Positions 46,086 to 57,512 of a stretch of 64,000 nt of DNA are shown here, one piece after another; the first letter of the stretch is position 1; each line of letters begins with the position of its first letter. A program made the position numbers and the translations under genes. The stretch is from Miscanthus floridulus (lineage: Eukaryota > Streptophyta > Magnoliopsida > Poales > Poaceae). The notes under the pieces are model-generated. The model was not told where the DNA came from. It saw only the letters and a program-made list of their open reading frames with translations, and did not search any database. The stretch is taken from assembly GCF_019320115.1 (NCBI RefSeq), contig NC_089591.1, positions 19,198,502 through 19,262,501 of the forward strand, written 5' to 3'.

Positions 46086-47238
46086 AATTGATTTATTGGA
46101 ATAGTGGCAGCTATTTGAGAAATTTGAGTTTCTATCATTTTGTTAAAACTTAATTGATTTTTCACTGTGGAGGACAAAATTTCTATTTGAGAGTTGATGT
46201 TCTTTAACATTTTATCATTATACATCAACTTTTTAGTGATATTTTCATTGATTTTTGCTTGGCCTAATACCAAGTCTTTGAAAGAAGGCTTATTCGAATT
46301 GTAATTTGAATTGTAGTTCGAATTACCTTGCATGCGGGATTCGTTGTTCCACCTGTTATTACCTGGTTGGTGAAACCCGTTGTTGCTGAAAGCAGCTTCT
46401 TCGTGGGTTTCGGGGCAATCATTCCATGAATGGCCAATGTTCCCATAGACCTCACACATCAAGTGTGACTCCATGGCCTGGACGATGCCCATCATGGCGT
46501 CCTTATCTTGGGCCTGTTCCTCTAGTCTTTTCCTCAATAAATCTATTTTTGTAGAAAGCATATCCGTCTCCTTCATGGTATGCATTCCTTTTTGTGTTTT
46601 CCTTTCCTCCCCCAGCTTTGATTCGACACCATTTTATTGATGAGAGTCATGGCTCCATCAATGGTGAGGGAAAGGAAAGCGCCTCCAGCAGCAGCGTCGA
46701 GGTGGCCCCTAGACATGGGTATTAATCCATCATAAAAATTTTAGAGCACTAACTAGTTTTTAATCCCATGGTGTGGGCATGCTTGGATGTAGTCCTGCAA
46801 CCTTTCCCATGCCTCGGGAATGGTTTCCATGGAGCTCTACTGGAAGTTTGCAATTCATCCTTGATGATGATTGTGTCACACAACTTGAGGAAGTGTTGGA
46901 GATGCGCGTTCGCGTCCTCGCTTGGCAAACCATGGAATTGGTTTGCCTGCACCATCATGATGAGGCCGGTACGGAGCTTGAAGTTCCCATCCCCAATGTT
47001 AACAGCGAGCCCAACGGGCATGTTGGCAACAACGGGGTGGAGTGGTCATGGAGGTCTTGGCCATGATTGGAGTAGCAGATGGTGCGGGGGTGACTGGTTC
47101 AACTGTCCGTGGAGTAGCAGAAGAAGTGGTGCGAGACCGTTTCTTCCTTAGGAGTGCCTCCGGATTTTGAATGTAGTTGTTCAGCAGGTCAAAACTGGTC
47201 ATACACTTCCTGTTTTCATCTACAATAGGAGAAAACAA
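46085..47238 (-). pseudogene. Gag of Athila-like element 2, truncated
   Basis: Minus-strand frames read MFSPIVDENRK (47238), then a capsid-like GLIMMVQANQFHGLPSEDAN and AHLQHFLKLCDTIIIKDELQ (about 46980-46860). After a gap comes a long open part (46585-46085) with a knuckle-like CEVYGNIGHSWNDCPE, an Asn-rich stretch, SFKDLVLGQAKINENITKK and LSFNKMIETQISQIAATIP. The knuckle has C-x2-Y in place of the usual second Cys, so it is damaged. Frameshifts separate the parts. It is adjacent to the PBS at 47325, as expected, and is cut at about 46085 by Tekay LTR sequence, which removes the rest of gag and all of pol. Confidence 0.75.
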
Positions 47239-47324
47239 GCAAAGTTAGCCTGCATAAACAATGGCTGCCTTACATGCATATTATTATGAACATGTCCTAC
47301 TAGATTCTTTAATTAATATGCCTT

Positions 47325-47341
47325 CCCTGGCAACAGCGCTA
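47325..47341 (-). promoter_or_regulatory. tRNA-Asp-type PBS of Athila-like element 2
   Basis: CCCTGGCAACAGCGCTA (plus view) lies 8 bp inside the 5' LTR end at 47350 and is close to the tRNA-Asp 3' end. Confidence 0.75.
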
Positions 47342-47349
47342 GAAATGCT

Positions 47350-48929
47350 TGTTGGCGCTTCTTAGCATAGCTACTAGATTTGTATCCCTAGCAAAGGCGT
47401 CAGAAGTGCTTGTTGGTATTTCTTAGTGTCATCACTAATAATTAGCAATGCCACTAAGTTATAGCCTTGATAGTTTCTTAACAATTTTAGATATTTATCC
47501 ACAAGCGCATAGAGCTATCATTGTAGCATTTCACCCGGAAGTATTTAGGGTATCGTTATTTATATTTCACAAAGGAAGGTATTTGGTTAAGAGTCCAGTA
47601 TGGATATGAACTTGAATAACAATGCTTGCAAGTACACCAATGTTTATAGCAGGGGTAAAAACGGTGATTTCAAGATAGTGGACACACACTTGGTAGTCCT
47701 CAAAGGATAAAATAAAGAGAAAGAATAAAAGAATAATCCTAAGTCGAGCAGGCATTGGTCTAGTATAGTCATACAAAGATTAGTTAATGATCATATAAAT
47801 TACATAATTAGTTTTAGGGCTAAGTGTGAAGCAGGTCGGGAGGCCACCGAGTACTAGTTTGCCAGCAACCTCATGTGACGATTTAGACTCCTACACCTCA
47901 GTCGAACATGGGGGATTACAAGGGACGGATAAGGTTGTCACCACTTGCCGCCTACCCCTCAACCATGGAAACGGACAATGCATTCACCTGTCTCTCCATA
48001 CCCAAGCACCACGCTTGCATATATAGAAACTACCTAAATCCCCCCGGGTCCCCGACCCTATGGATCGATATGTAAAGGACTTGGGCACACCTGACGGCAC
48101 AATGAACTACCACCTCAACTTAGCTCTAATCCCAATTATATAAGTTATATGAGTAGTTAAGGTTAAAGTTGTGTATTCTATTCTCTTGACAGACAAACTA
48201 TACACTAGTTCATATATCAAGATTATAACATAACAACTATACTCTAGTTCATAAGTATGACTATAAATATCATATGAGAGCATAACTTTGGAAGCACTCA
48301 TATTTCTATTCATACCCAATGGTCTCTTCTTCCAAGGAGCCAAGCTCTCTAAGGTAGCTTTGCCTTGCTCTAAACTACTAAAAGAAAGAAAAACTACTAC
48401 TAGAGAGTGAGGGAGTGAGTTGTTGCTCAAGTGGAGTGTGTTTGACAGAGGGAGGGTAACCCTCTATTTATACAATAGGGAAAGGCAGTGCTTCATCTAT
48501 TCTTGGCATGAAACCCTAGGCTGCACCGCCTTAGCATGGAAGCATGCCACCGCTAGAGCAAGGGTTGGCTGAGGAGCACCGGCAGGGGGTCAGGCGCCCC
48601 TAGGGGTCGGCCGCCACTTTGACCGTGCCACCTCGCCACCGCCTTCACGTGCTAGGCTCTGGGCTAGACCTAGATCAGCCCCCGGTGGTGCTTTGCCCTG
48701 GTTCAGTCGAGTTGGTGAGCGTCTCCCTTGTACCTTTGCACAAATCAGCGTTGGGAAAGCACCTTTCAGTAAATTTCTCCATGTATCTGTGTTTGTGACC
48801 TACAAAATAATGTTCTCCAAATAGATGTGGAACTTAGTTAATAGTAAATGCATGTGTTTTAAGTTAGCCAATTTCTTCTCTTTTTGTGTCTTAATTGGCC
48901 GTCAAATTTGATGGTAAAGACCGCCAATA
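47350..48929 (-). repeat. 5' LTR of Athila-like element 2
   Basis: Starts TGTTGGCGCTTCTTAGCATA and ends AGACCGCCAATA, matching 20845-22432. A PBS-like block CCCTAGCAAAGGCGTCA is buried at 47386-47402. TATAAATA (minus strand) at 48465-48472 suits an LTR promoter. Frames at 47567-48430 are not genes. Confidence 0.8.
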
Positions 48930-50610
48930 ACTATGTATGTGCATCCAATTAAGCGGCTGCACCTCCTGATGAGTATGTTCCTGTGCATCACTATTGCTTC
49001 TCTCTATGGTACGTTGTGCCATTGTATCGAACTGCACAATTAATGTGCAGTTTACAATGACAAATGGTGTCGCAAAAGTCAACATACGAACAATGTTGTG
49101 GACTACGTGAAAGCTCCAATGGTCATAGGATCCCTTTTCTAGGGTTGGCTTCGCCCCTGCATTATCTCCATGCAACCCATTCTTATCCCCTTCCACACTC
49201 CGTCCTCCCGTGGTGGCACTGCCCAGCCAAAACATGGTTTCCCTCCCCTTTCCCTTACCACACCGCAAGCAGTCATCGGCGGCCACTCATAGATGAGTGT
49301 TGGCATCGCCATCGAGAAGGACAAATGGATTCACACCTCCATGGGCCTCCGCATCTATCACCCACATAGCCACAGTAGCACCGTCAAAATGGACGCAAAC
49401 ACGCCATTGACGCACCCTAGCGAGCAAGGTGCACAAGCTTCCATATTTCGATTCTATGCTTCCAATTCGATATTTACAAATGTGGATTGTGGATTATTTA
49501 AGTTGGAAATGAGATTGAATAGTTTCCATTCCTTTGTTCTTACTTTGGATTCCTTACTTTCCATTCATTACTTTCCAAATTGGAATGAACCGATTCAAGC
49601 TGAAGCACTAGGCGGAAGAAACTAGCAGCCTACTTTTAGCTATAGCTGATGCTGCAATGTAGTCTATGTTTTGCCTCAGCTGATTTACTTTGTGCCCCAG
49701 CATCATAGTGTCATTGAGATTAGGGTTCTTTATTTTGTTTTTTCTTTTTGTTTTTTTAGCAATCAAGTGGTTCAGATTAGTTGAAAGATTCTTACAACTT
49801 TTTTTGCTTTAGTCGTTGTCTTTGCAATGGACAGTTGTTAGACATGTTTTCTGGTCTCAATTGAAAGCTAGTAACCCCACCTCTAGATATTAGGCTTCGT
49901 TAAGCTATCAATAAATCTGAGTGAATGCCTTTGATCTAAAATGAACCAAAATAATAGTTTTTTGGGATTCAATTTAGCGCACGTTATTAGCCTGCACTGG
50001 CAATGTACGCCTATGAATTGGTATCTGTAGCACCAATGGTATTGATGCGGTACCAAACATTTGTACTATAGGCTCCAGAGCAGAATCTATAGATTGAAGT
50101 TCAAGATGGAGACGATGACATTTGCCAAGTTTCACCTTCGACATATCTAAACCTCGAAGGAAATGGAGAGGTAATTACTCATGACTCATTACATTGTCGA
50201 TATACATAATGGCTACCGCCAATAATTGCAATGTTGCGGTCAGTCTATAGGATACTAGCACAGAGGAACCTGTAATAAACATAGTAGTTAAATAGAGGAT
50301 GAAGTGACATGGCTATAGGCTGTGCACTTATCGATTTGTCATCGAGCACTTTGATTGCATTGGAGAACCCAAGGAACCAGACACGGTGATTGCGCCGTAC
50401 CACAACTCCCAAGACGCAATTGTGAGAAAACATGTCCCAATCAAATTCAGGTATTCATGTACTAGAAGAAGAGGAAAGGTCAAGAGGATTGGTGTGTAAC
50501 TGAACAAATCAAGCATAAATGTTGGGAGTATATGGTGAAATTGTTTGAATTCAACTTGTGCCCCACTGATACAGAAATTGTGAAGAAACAAGCATTGCAC
50601 TGCATGGGAA
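48930..50610. other. Region before the CACTA-type coding relic
   Basis: Right flank of Athila-like element 2. Weak frames (48891-49286 minus, 49064-49625 plus) overlap and show no domain. Fragments from 50040 onward could be the 5' end of the transposase-type gene (for example GEPKEPDTVIAPYHNSQDA near 50362-50420), but stops are frequent. Confidence 0.35.
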
Positions 50611-51275
50611 AAAATGGAGGTATTTCAAGCACGAGTTGTACAAAAACATGTGTTAAAGGGAACAGAGCTAGATTGGCAAAAAGGTGAGCACCCTACTCAG
50701 CAAGCATATTGGGAAGCTTTTGTCACATGGAAGAAATCAGAGGAAGCTATTTCCATTAGCAAAGTAAATACCCTCAACTCCCATAGAAATGATAACCCCA
50801 CTGCACCGGCTCTCGGGGGTATGCGAAGAAAGTTACTGAGTGGGAGAAGAAGTTACAAGCGCTAATCCAAAAAGGTGTTACACCACAGACTATAGGCAGG
50901 GATGCCCGCTTGTTGAGGTATCTTCTTGCAAGAAAGATGACCTACAATGATGATGGCTTCGTAAATTTTCTGAATGATGCAGTCTGGCAACTCACTAAAA
51001 GGATACAAGCACTACAGGCTCAAGTGGCAAATGGTACTTTCATTCCTAACAGGGAGGATGATGTCCTAAGTCAAGCACTAGGGAAGAAAGAGCATCCTAG
51101 TCGAGCATGAGGTGTAGGACTGGTTCCATGGTAGATTGCCTTCAAAAATGACCAATCCGCGTATAGAAGTCGTGGGAGGAATAATGCTAGAAAAATTGTG
51201 AGTGTGCATGAAGAATTGTTAGCTATGTTCGAGGCCAAATGGAAAGAAAAGGAGGTGGCATTGACTACCATATAC
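50611..51275 (+). pseudogene. CACTA-type Transposase_24-like relic
   Basis: The frames read YWEAFVTWKKSEEAISIS, then KKLQALIQKGVTPQTIGRDA, MTYNDDGFVNFLNDAVWQLT and QALQAQVANGTFIPNREDDV, then SQALGKKEHPSRARGVG with a YRSRGRNNARK tail. The EALSLS-like start, a mid helical part, the NREDDVLSxALGxxEHPxRxRG block and the YRSR tail fit the plant En/Spm Transposase_24 family. One frameshift (about 50815) and stops (for example near 51130) break it. CACTA proteins of this type are thought to act with the transposase. No terminal repeats were found, so the element is a fragment. Confidence 0.6.
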
Positions 51276-52029
51276 TAGGCTCAAATAGAACCGAAACAAT
51301 TTTCTCGGGGAAACTTCAGCTCAGAACGGGTATGCACCAACTGCGGAAGCACACAACTTCCACAAGTAGATGCAGATTCCACCTTTGACGTGGATCACAT
51401 TAGCGAACCTACATATTGCATGTTATACGTGGAGTCACAATGATGCAAGGCCATATTTAGGCACAAGGTGGCTGCCAGTCAGGTTAATCTAGGGAATATG
51501 GTAAATGGACGTCTGTTGCCTCCTGGCTATGCAGCAGTTACCCTAGATACATTGGCCAAAGAAATGTACGGCACAATTGAGTTGGACATGACCATGGATG
51601 ATATTAGATTAGCGCTAGTAGCCATCCTAGGGTCCTTGGTGCTATGGTAGAAGCGTAACATAGTCCTTATTGCCACAATGTCGAATGGTAGTTCCGACGA
51701 AGATGTCGAACTTACCAATCCAATGCCTACACCAGCACTACCACCAATTTCTGCAACTCAGGAGCGACCTCATAAGATTTGGAATCAGACAAAGAAACTG
51801 CCACAGATAGCAATCAAAGAACTTGCTTTGTCCCTCCAAGAAAACAACAGAGAAGGAGCAGGCAGGCACAAAACAAAATCAATCCAAGAAAACAACAAAG
51901 ACAGAGTAGACAGGCGCAAAACAAAACCAGCAGTGGCAATTTAAGTTAGGTCAACCTCTAGTGCATCTGAATCGGGTCCACAAATTGTCGAGAAAAATAA
52001 AAGCTCTGAATGAGTGGTACTTAAACCAA
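51276..52029 (+). pseudogene. Middle part of the CACTA-type relic
   Basis: Plus-strand pieces read VAASQVNLGNMVNGRLLPPG and YAAVTLDTLAKEMYGTIELD (51465-51600), then a polar, Lys/Gln-rich linker (51678-51944: NSxNDED-like start, HKTKSIQENNKDRVDRRKTK). No known domain is recognised. Position and strand suit a linker between the two neighbouring regions. Confidence 0.4.
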
Positions 52030-52775
52030 AAGGGGTTCTAGATTGGTGCAAGATACTAGGACAAACATTTCTATGATGGAGAGGACGTGGTATTATGGGT
52101 GAAGTTCAAGGAATTGTTTGACTTTTATAATTTTTCCCCTAGATGTCCAAATCTTGTCCTTATGGACAATGTATATGAGCTTCTGCCCCATGTGTGTACA
52201 TTTAATTATTGGATCATTGTATATGTCAAATTTAACTTTTTTTCTTTTGTTTGTAGGATGGAGGCAAATACATGCAAGGACGAAAACATTGCAATAGGCT
52301 TCTTCAACCCGGTGACCTTTCACTCCTGCACAATGGGCTTCACAACGACGACAGACACTATCTGCGACTCCATTCTGGCCTAGGATGATAAATCACTAAT
52401 TCTGCTGCCATACAACGATGGGTAAGCGAGTAATTCATTTATGTAATTACATGTACCAGGTGGGACTCTAATCTGCATCTGATTTTCTTAATTGCAGTGA
52501 ACATACTTGCCTTGCTGCAGTAGACCTGCTCAATTCCAAGCTCTTCGTGTATGATATAAGCAGGAGGGGAATGAACCATATCAAACCCTTCAAAAAATGA
52601 ATAAGTACAACTCTCGTTCCATGCATTTTACAATGTGGTTTAGTGGATCTCATCATTTATATGTGTAACAAATTTTTTGTTCGTCACAATGATCCTTTTA
52701 CTGGATGATGACAGGGCTTACGACAAGTACAAAAAGAAGAGCAAATTCAATGTTCTTTCTTCGAATGATGGGTTC
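52030..52775 (+). pseudogene. Ulp1-protease-like relic, cut by the Tekay insertion
   Basis: Readable pieces are DVVLWVKFKELFDFYNF (52087-52140), PNLVLMDNVYELLP, CKDENIAIGFFNPVTFHS (52273-52330), DKSLILLPYNDG (about 52388-52423) and AVDLLNSKLFVYDISRRG (52518-52575). This order (a FEELFxLYN-like helix, a GFxxP block, an LLPYN block and a VYDS-like block) resembles the Ulp1/SENP-like C-terminal domain common in plant CACTA and related proteins. The expected His after the LLPYN block is not clear. A T-rich intron-like stretch with TTTTGTTTGTAG lies near 52230-52257. Stops are present, and the Tekay 5' LTR begins at 52776. Confidence 0.5.
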
Positions 52776-53570
52776 TATAACACCTCTGGTGTTTTGACCT
52801 AGCACTAAAACTTGACATGCCATCATATGCATTGCAAAGCATTCATAAAGTAGAAAATTTTGAATGCATTCACTAAATAAGCTTTATTTCATATTGTTGT
52901 TATTTTATGTGATGTGATTCAAAACCCTAAATAAAGATCATGACCACAAGGGTCAAATTTTATGTGATCATGTGAGGCCATGTGTCATTTGACTCAAATA
53001 ACCCTAATGGGCCATGTTACTGGTCAAAAATCAAAGTTAAAGTAAAAGGAAAACAAATCAAATTTGAATTCAAATTCAAATCATAAAGTCCTTTTTGCCC
53101 CTTTTTTTCTAATTCAAAATCCATTTGGAATTTGGGGTTGTGACAAAAAAGCAAAGTTGAAGCATATTTTATAAGGATCAACTTTGGTATTCAAAGTTTT
53201 TCAAGTTTACATATAAAATTTGGAGTAATTTTGAAATGGTTCAAATGCTCAAATGCACCCCAAATTCAAATTTCAAAATGGAGGCAGAATATGAAAATAT
53301 TCCTTGAAGCAAAGTTGTAGAGTTTGAAAAGTTGAGCAACTTTCATTTTTGGAGATTTTCAACTTCTTTAGAAAATTTGTGAGTAATTTGAAAAATGAAT
53401 TCAGTGGCAAATCTGTAAATACTTCAAAAAAATCAAGTTGGCAACAGGGCGCCACCGACCCACTACCGGCGTCCTTTCTTCGGCCTTCTAGGCGTGCCTA
53501 CGGCCGCCCTGGGCTTCACGCTGGCGCAAGGAGCATGCTGTGTGTCGATTCCGCACGCTCCTGGCCGAGC

Positions 53571-53577
53571 TATAAGA
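53571..53577 (+). promoter_or_regulatory. LTR TATA box, Tekay B
   Basis: TATAAGA in GGCCGAGCTATAAGACC, with a GC-rich transcribed stretch after it. The same site occurs in the 3' LTR at 62962. Confidence 0.55.
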
Positions 53578-54931
53578 CCCAGACGTCGTCGTTGGCTTTT
53601 CTTTCCTTCCCTCTGTTTTCTCGACACCGCCGACTCAACTTCGGCAAGCTTCTCTCATCTCCTCAGCGCAAGTTAGCCCTAGAAAAGCCGTGTTCTAGTT
53701 ATGCATGCTCCTTGCACATCCGATCGAGCTGTTGCTACCGCTTGATTTCACCGAGAGCTCGCTGTCCACGTTCATCTTCCTCACGGCCGGCGACCTCAAT
53801 GGAAACTCTGATTCACCGTGGCCTACATCATCCAGTGAGCCGTTGCCCTTGCTTATTGACTCTACGGCTTTGTCTCAATGCTATAGTGCTTATTCCACTC
53901 TTGCTTGCTCGTTTTGCCCACTGCAGTCGCCGGAACACCGTCGTCGACGTGGTCCGCTTCGTCGTGATCCTGGTCACCGTCGAAACGTGTCACCATAGCT
54001 TCTCCGGTCTCGCTTGTTGCTCCAACACATTCAGGGTGAGCCACTGATGCTTCCTGAGCTCTCTATTTCACCGTTACCGGCCTTGTTTCGCCGGTGTAAT
54101 GCTGTCGTGCCACTGCGTCCGCCATGGCCGGTGTCAGCCTTGTTCCATGTCGTAATCCACCTCTAAAGTACCATAGATCGATGCGCCTAGCTCTTGTGAA
54201 CATGTTGGTACTTTGGCCGTCGCTGATGGGCTCACCGTCGGTGAGTTAGCGCCGGTCAGCGTCGTCGATGCCACGGTCAATGCCAGAGGTTAGGGATGAC
54301 ATGTGGGGGCCAGCTGTCAGTGAGAGAGAGAGAGAATAGTGTATTTTGATATTTTCTGATTTTGAATAGTGCTGAATCTTTGGAAATTTGTAGGAAAATA
54401 ATCATAGCTCCAAAAATTCTAAAAATTTGTGTGTAGCTTCTGCACATGTTCTAGTATGGTTTAAAAATATGAAACTTGAAATTTGAATAAATTTTTAATG
54501 TTCAAATATTCAGTCCATTAATTGATAAATGCAATTTCCATGATTTTTGTAGGCCACTGTATAATTCCAAAAATTATGAAATTTGTTTTGGTACACTAAT
54601 TTGTCATGAGGAAGCTTACATAAAATTGTGAGGTCATTTGGAATAAGTTCATTTTTGGGCTTATTTCCAAATTAATTCAAAAATAAATAAAAGCAAACCT
54701 TAAGTGTTTGATCTTGTTTTGATCATGTTTTGTGACTAGTAGGGTTTCAAGATTTGTTTGGTCAAGTCTCATGTGTGGTTCTTGATAGTAGAATTACAAG
54801 TTGGTTTTGTTGGCTTACAACTGTACCGTGAAGAAACGGTTGAATTCGAAGTGTTGTTATGTTTCATGTACCATGACAGCATCATGTTTACATTATCATC
54901 ATGTTAAAGCATATGTTATCATTTCGTGTAG

Positions 54932-55039
54932 AACCCAAGAGTGAAACGATTCTAGTTGAGCAAGTTCTGGAAGAATCCCCGGTTGTCATGGGATTCGATA
55001 ATTGTGGTACTCATCCGGAACCTGAGATCGTCAACAAAG
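54932..55039 (+). other. Exon-like open segment in Tekay B LTR
   Basis: 108 bp between an acceptor-like ATTTCGTGTAG and a GC-type donor-like CAAAG/GCAAGC. One frame is fully open: PKSETILVEQVLEESPVV, then a run ending HPEPEIVNK, with GKPR next. It is the counterpart of 30778-30930. An upstream donor-like CATTCAGG/GTGAGC is at 54028-54041. Confidence 0.35.
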
Positions 55040-56432
55040 GCAAGCCCCGGTTTATGCATTAAACCCTTACCTTGTTTACTTTGAAAAGTTTATCACCTAT
55101 GTTACCTATTGCATTAAGTTGATTTAGTTCAAATGTTACCTACTTGATGCATTGCCTACCTTGTTAATTGTTTACCATCCTTGAAGATGTTTTCATTTAC
55201 AAAGGTGTAGAATGCTTAGTATGCTTTATGGTAGGCTTTCAAAGTAAAAGTTTTGATACAATCAAAGATGGCATACTGGCCAAGGAAAGAAAGAAGATAG
55301 AATGAACTAGAGACTAGTCGGATGACTTATCTTGAATTTTGGGTAATGTTGCCGACTATGTCGCTTAAAGGCCACTCATTGTTGATCTTCTGAACGAGAC
55401 ACTTTGTAGTACTGGTCACATACTCCGGTAAGCCTACTTCGGCTAATCCGATACTAAGATGAATGCCCACGCACTAGGAGTGGAGAGATGGCGGGAGTAG
55501 CATGTACCCTCATGGCTAGAATGTGGCTGGATTTGAGGTGTGTTGTGCTCTTGGGTGGCGTGGAGATGGGTTAGTATAGGAGGATCCGGTAGCGAGGTTG
55601 ATATATGCAAGATTAAGTTCTACATATGTCGTGTGATAAGGAATCCCTAGCTAGGACTTGAATCAATTCAAATTGCCCATGCTCCGCAAATATGGAGACT
55701 CAGTTCATTACAGAAGCAATGCAGGACTGGTGAATTACTAAAATATGAGAAAGGAATGGAATGGGAAGGATTGGAATATGGGAAATGTACATTTAGTTGA
55801 GATAATGAACTAAAAGGACTTAGGGGTAAAACTTGAAAATAAGATAAGAATAGTAAGTTTTGGAAAAGAACTTTGGAATCTTGCTACATCCTTACCTTGA
55901 CCCAACACCTACATCTCTAAAGTCCTTCACTCCCTTTTACGTCGGGTCAGTCTTGTTGAGTACTTTTGTACTCAGGGTTTGTTAACCCTTGTTGCAGGTG
56001 AGTCGCATGCGCAGGCTTATTTTGGTCCCTGCTGCATGTTCGTGTTTGAAGTCAATGACGATGAGGAATGATGAATGGCCTTTGGACAAGGCACTAGTTT
56101 GTATGATAAATAATGTTAATGTAATATTATCCCGCTATTATAGTTGTATGACACTTATGGTATTGTAAGTTTGAAAATAACTGGTTTGTAAACTATGTTA
56201 TCTTAAGACTTCCGCTATCTTTTACTCTGATATATATATTTGAATAAACTATTGTAATCTGCAATGTCTGTGATTGGGATCCTATTCGAAAAAGAAACGT
56301 GGATGATTCGGGTTTCTCGAGGACACCCGACAGACCTGTTGAGTTGTTGGGAACTCGTGTATGCTATCAAAGGTCTATTGAGACAATGATAGATGCACGT
56401 GGGCCCAATTTCTTAGGAGGTTCTACCACAGC

Positions 56433-56444
56433 TGGTATCAGAGC
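56433..56444 (+). promoter_or_regulatory. Met-tRNA primer-binding site, Tekay B
   Basis: TGGTATCAGAGC, the classical initiator-Met PBS, starts 2 bp after the LTR end. Confidence 0.9.
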
Positions 56445-56815
56445 AGTTCCCATCTAAGATCATTGTAGGTTACTTTGGAAAACCTTCAAATTGATTTGGA
56501 TCAAAGAAAGTAAACTTGATATTTTAAAAGTTCAAATTTCTTTCTTCTTACCTTTGATCTAGACTAAATTATATCTTATTTGAAAGTTCGTGGCGGATAA
56601 TATAATTAGGTTGTCCTATGTATTAAAAATCTAGTACTTATGATTATATAAATCTTTTGTATTTAGATTCATAAGATCGATTCATGCATCATGCTTGAAC
56701 ACCTTGCATAATATTTCCCCTTAATAGTGGTTGGGTAAGTAATGTCAATCCCATTCTTGCTAACCTCCATTATCCTCAAGCTATTCTTATAGTCCTACCC
56801 TAAATTCTACAGGCT
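56445..56815 (+). other. Untranslated leader of Tekay B
   Basis: AT-rich sequence between the PBS and the leader ORF. No coding frame is seen. Confidence 0.5.
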
Positions 56816-57352
56816 ATGGCAAAGACCAAGATAACCGCACGCAAGTCCACCGAACCTCATGGAGTCCCTCATCACCAGTTGGCACCATGAAACCATAAGC
56901 TTGGTGAAGGAAGTTCCAAGAAACTAGGAGATGAAGGATCTTCAAGCAAACCCGCCAACATCGAGAACCTTAACAAGGAGCTCAACAATCTTCATCGAGC
57001 GCATGCCAAAGATCAAGAGGAGCTGGCAGAAATGCAAAGGGGCATCACCATGACCATGGAGCTACGGAATGAAGCCTGGACACAAGAGGATGTGGCCAAT
57101 GAACGCGTCCATGAGTTGGAGTTCTATGTAGAAGACCTGGAGATGGACAATGCCATTCTTCATGAGAATGTCCACATGCTGTACGCTCAACTTCATCCTC
57201 CTCATGGGGATGGTGAAGTTACAGATGAAGAAATGATTGTAGATCCAGGAGAAGTCGAGAATGAAGAAGAGGAGGAGGATCCTAAGGAGTTAGTGTACTT
57301 CTCAGATGAAGATGAGGTTTTGTCCGGTATGGGCATGGACGCCGAAGATTGA
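56816..57352 (+). pseudogene. Leader ORF with histone-H3-tail-like N-terminus, one stop
   Basis: ATG 56816 gives M-AKTKITARKST, matching the histone H3 N-terminal tail at 9 of its first 11 residues after Met. Lysines sit at positions equivalent to K4 and K9, followed by S10 and T11. A QLA at residues 20-22 (after Met) also matches the H3 Q19-L20-A21. A TGA at 56888-56890 (codon 25) follows. The same frame then stays open to 57352 and reads a helical coil (NIENLNKELNNLHRAHAKDQ, LEFYVEDLEMDNAILHENVH) and a very acidic end (NEEEEEDPKEL, FSDEDE). Gag begins 160 bp later in a separate frame. If made, it could compete with H3 tails for chromatin readers; this is inference. Confidence 0.65.
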
Positions 57353-57512
57353 GAGCTCGGAGTAGTAATAGTTCCTTTATTGCTTTCCTAGTAAACCAGG
57401 GTTGTCTTGTGGGATACAAGACATGTAATCTAAATAAGTAACCCTTTGTAGCATAAAACCTTTTAAATGCTTTCAATAAAGACTAATGTAAGTAAATGTG
57501 TTTCTCTAATAG

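Larger units (their letters stand above)
20845..48929 (-). mobile_element. Athila-like element 2, minus strand, heavily nested
   Basis: LTRs at 20845-22432 (1588 bp) and 47350-48929 (1580 bp) match along their length. A tRNA-Asp-type PBS lies inside the right LTR at 47325-47341, and a purine tract lies inside the left LTR, so the element reads right to left. Gag is at 47238-46085 and the env-position ORF at 25463-23870. Pol is absent. About 20 kb of other mobile elements occupies its middle (25751-46085). No clear target duplication remains. Confidence 0.7.
52776..56430 (+). repeat. 5' LTR of Tekay B (3.66 kb)
   Basis: Begins TATAACACCTCTGGTGTTTT (TG changed to TA) and ends TTCTACCACA. A GC-rich part with TATAAGACC at 53571 (likely promoter) is followed by AT-rich sequence and CTCAGGGTTTGTTAACCC near 55970. 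The 232-codon open frame at 53349-54047 is not accepted as a gene. Its counterpart in the 3' LTR is not open to the same extent. Confidence 0.85.

Noticed and set aside
48891..49286. A 131-codon minus-strand frame
   Set aside because: It starts inside unannotated sequence and runs into the Athila LTR end. No domain is recognised and overlapping frames exist on the other strand.
53349..54047. A 232-codon open frame in the Tekay B 5' LTR
   Set aside because: It lies over the TATA-like site and GC-rich LTR leader, has no domain, and the matching part of the 3' LTR is open for only 77 codons (62740-62973).
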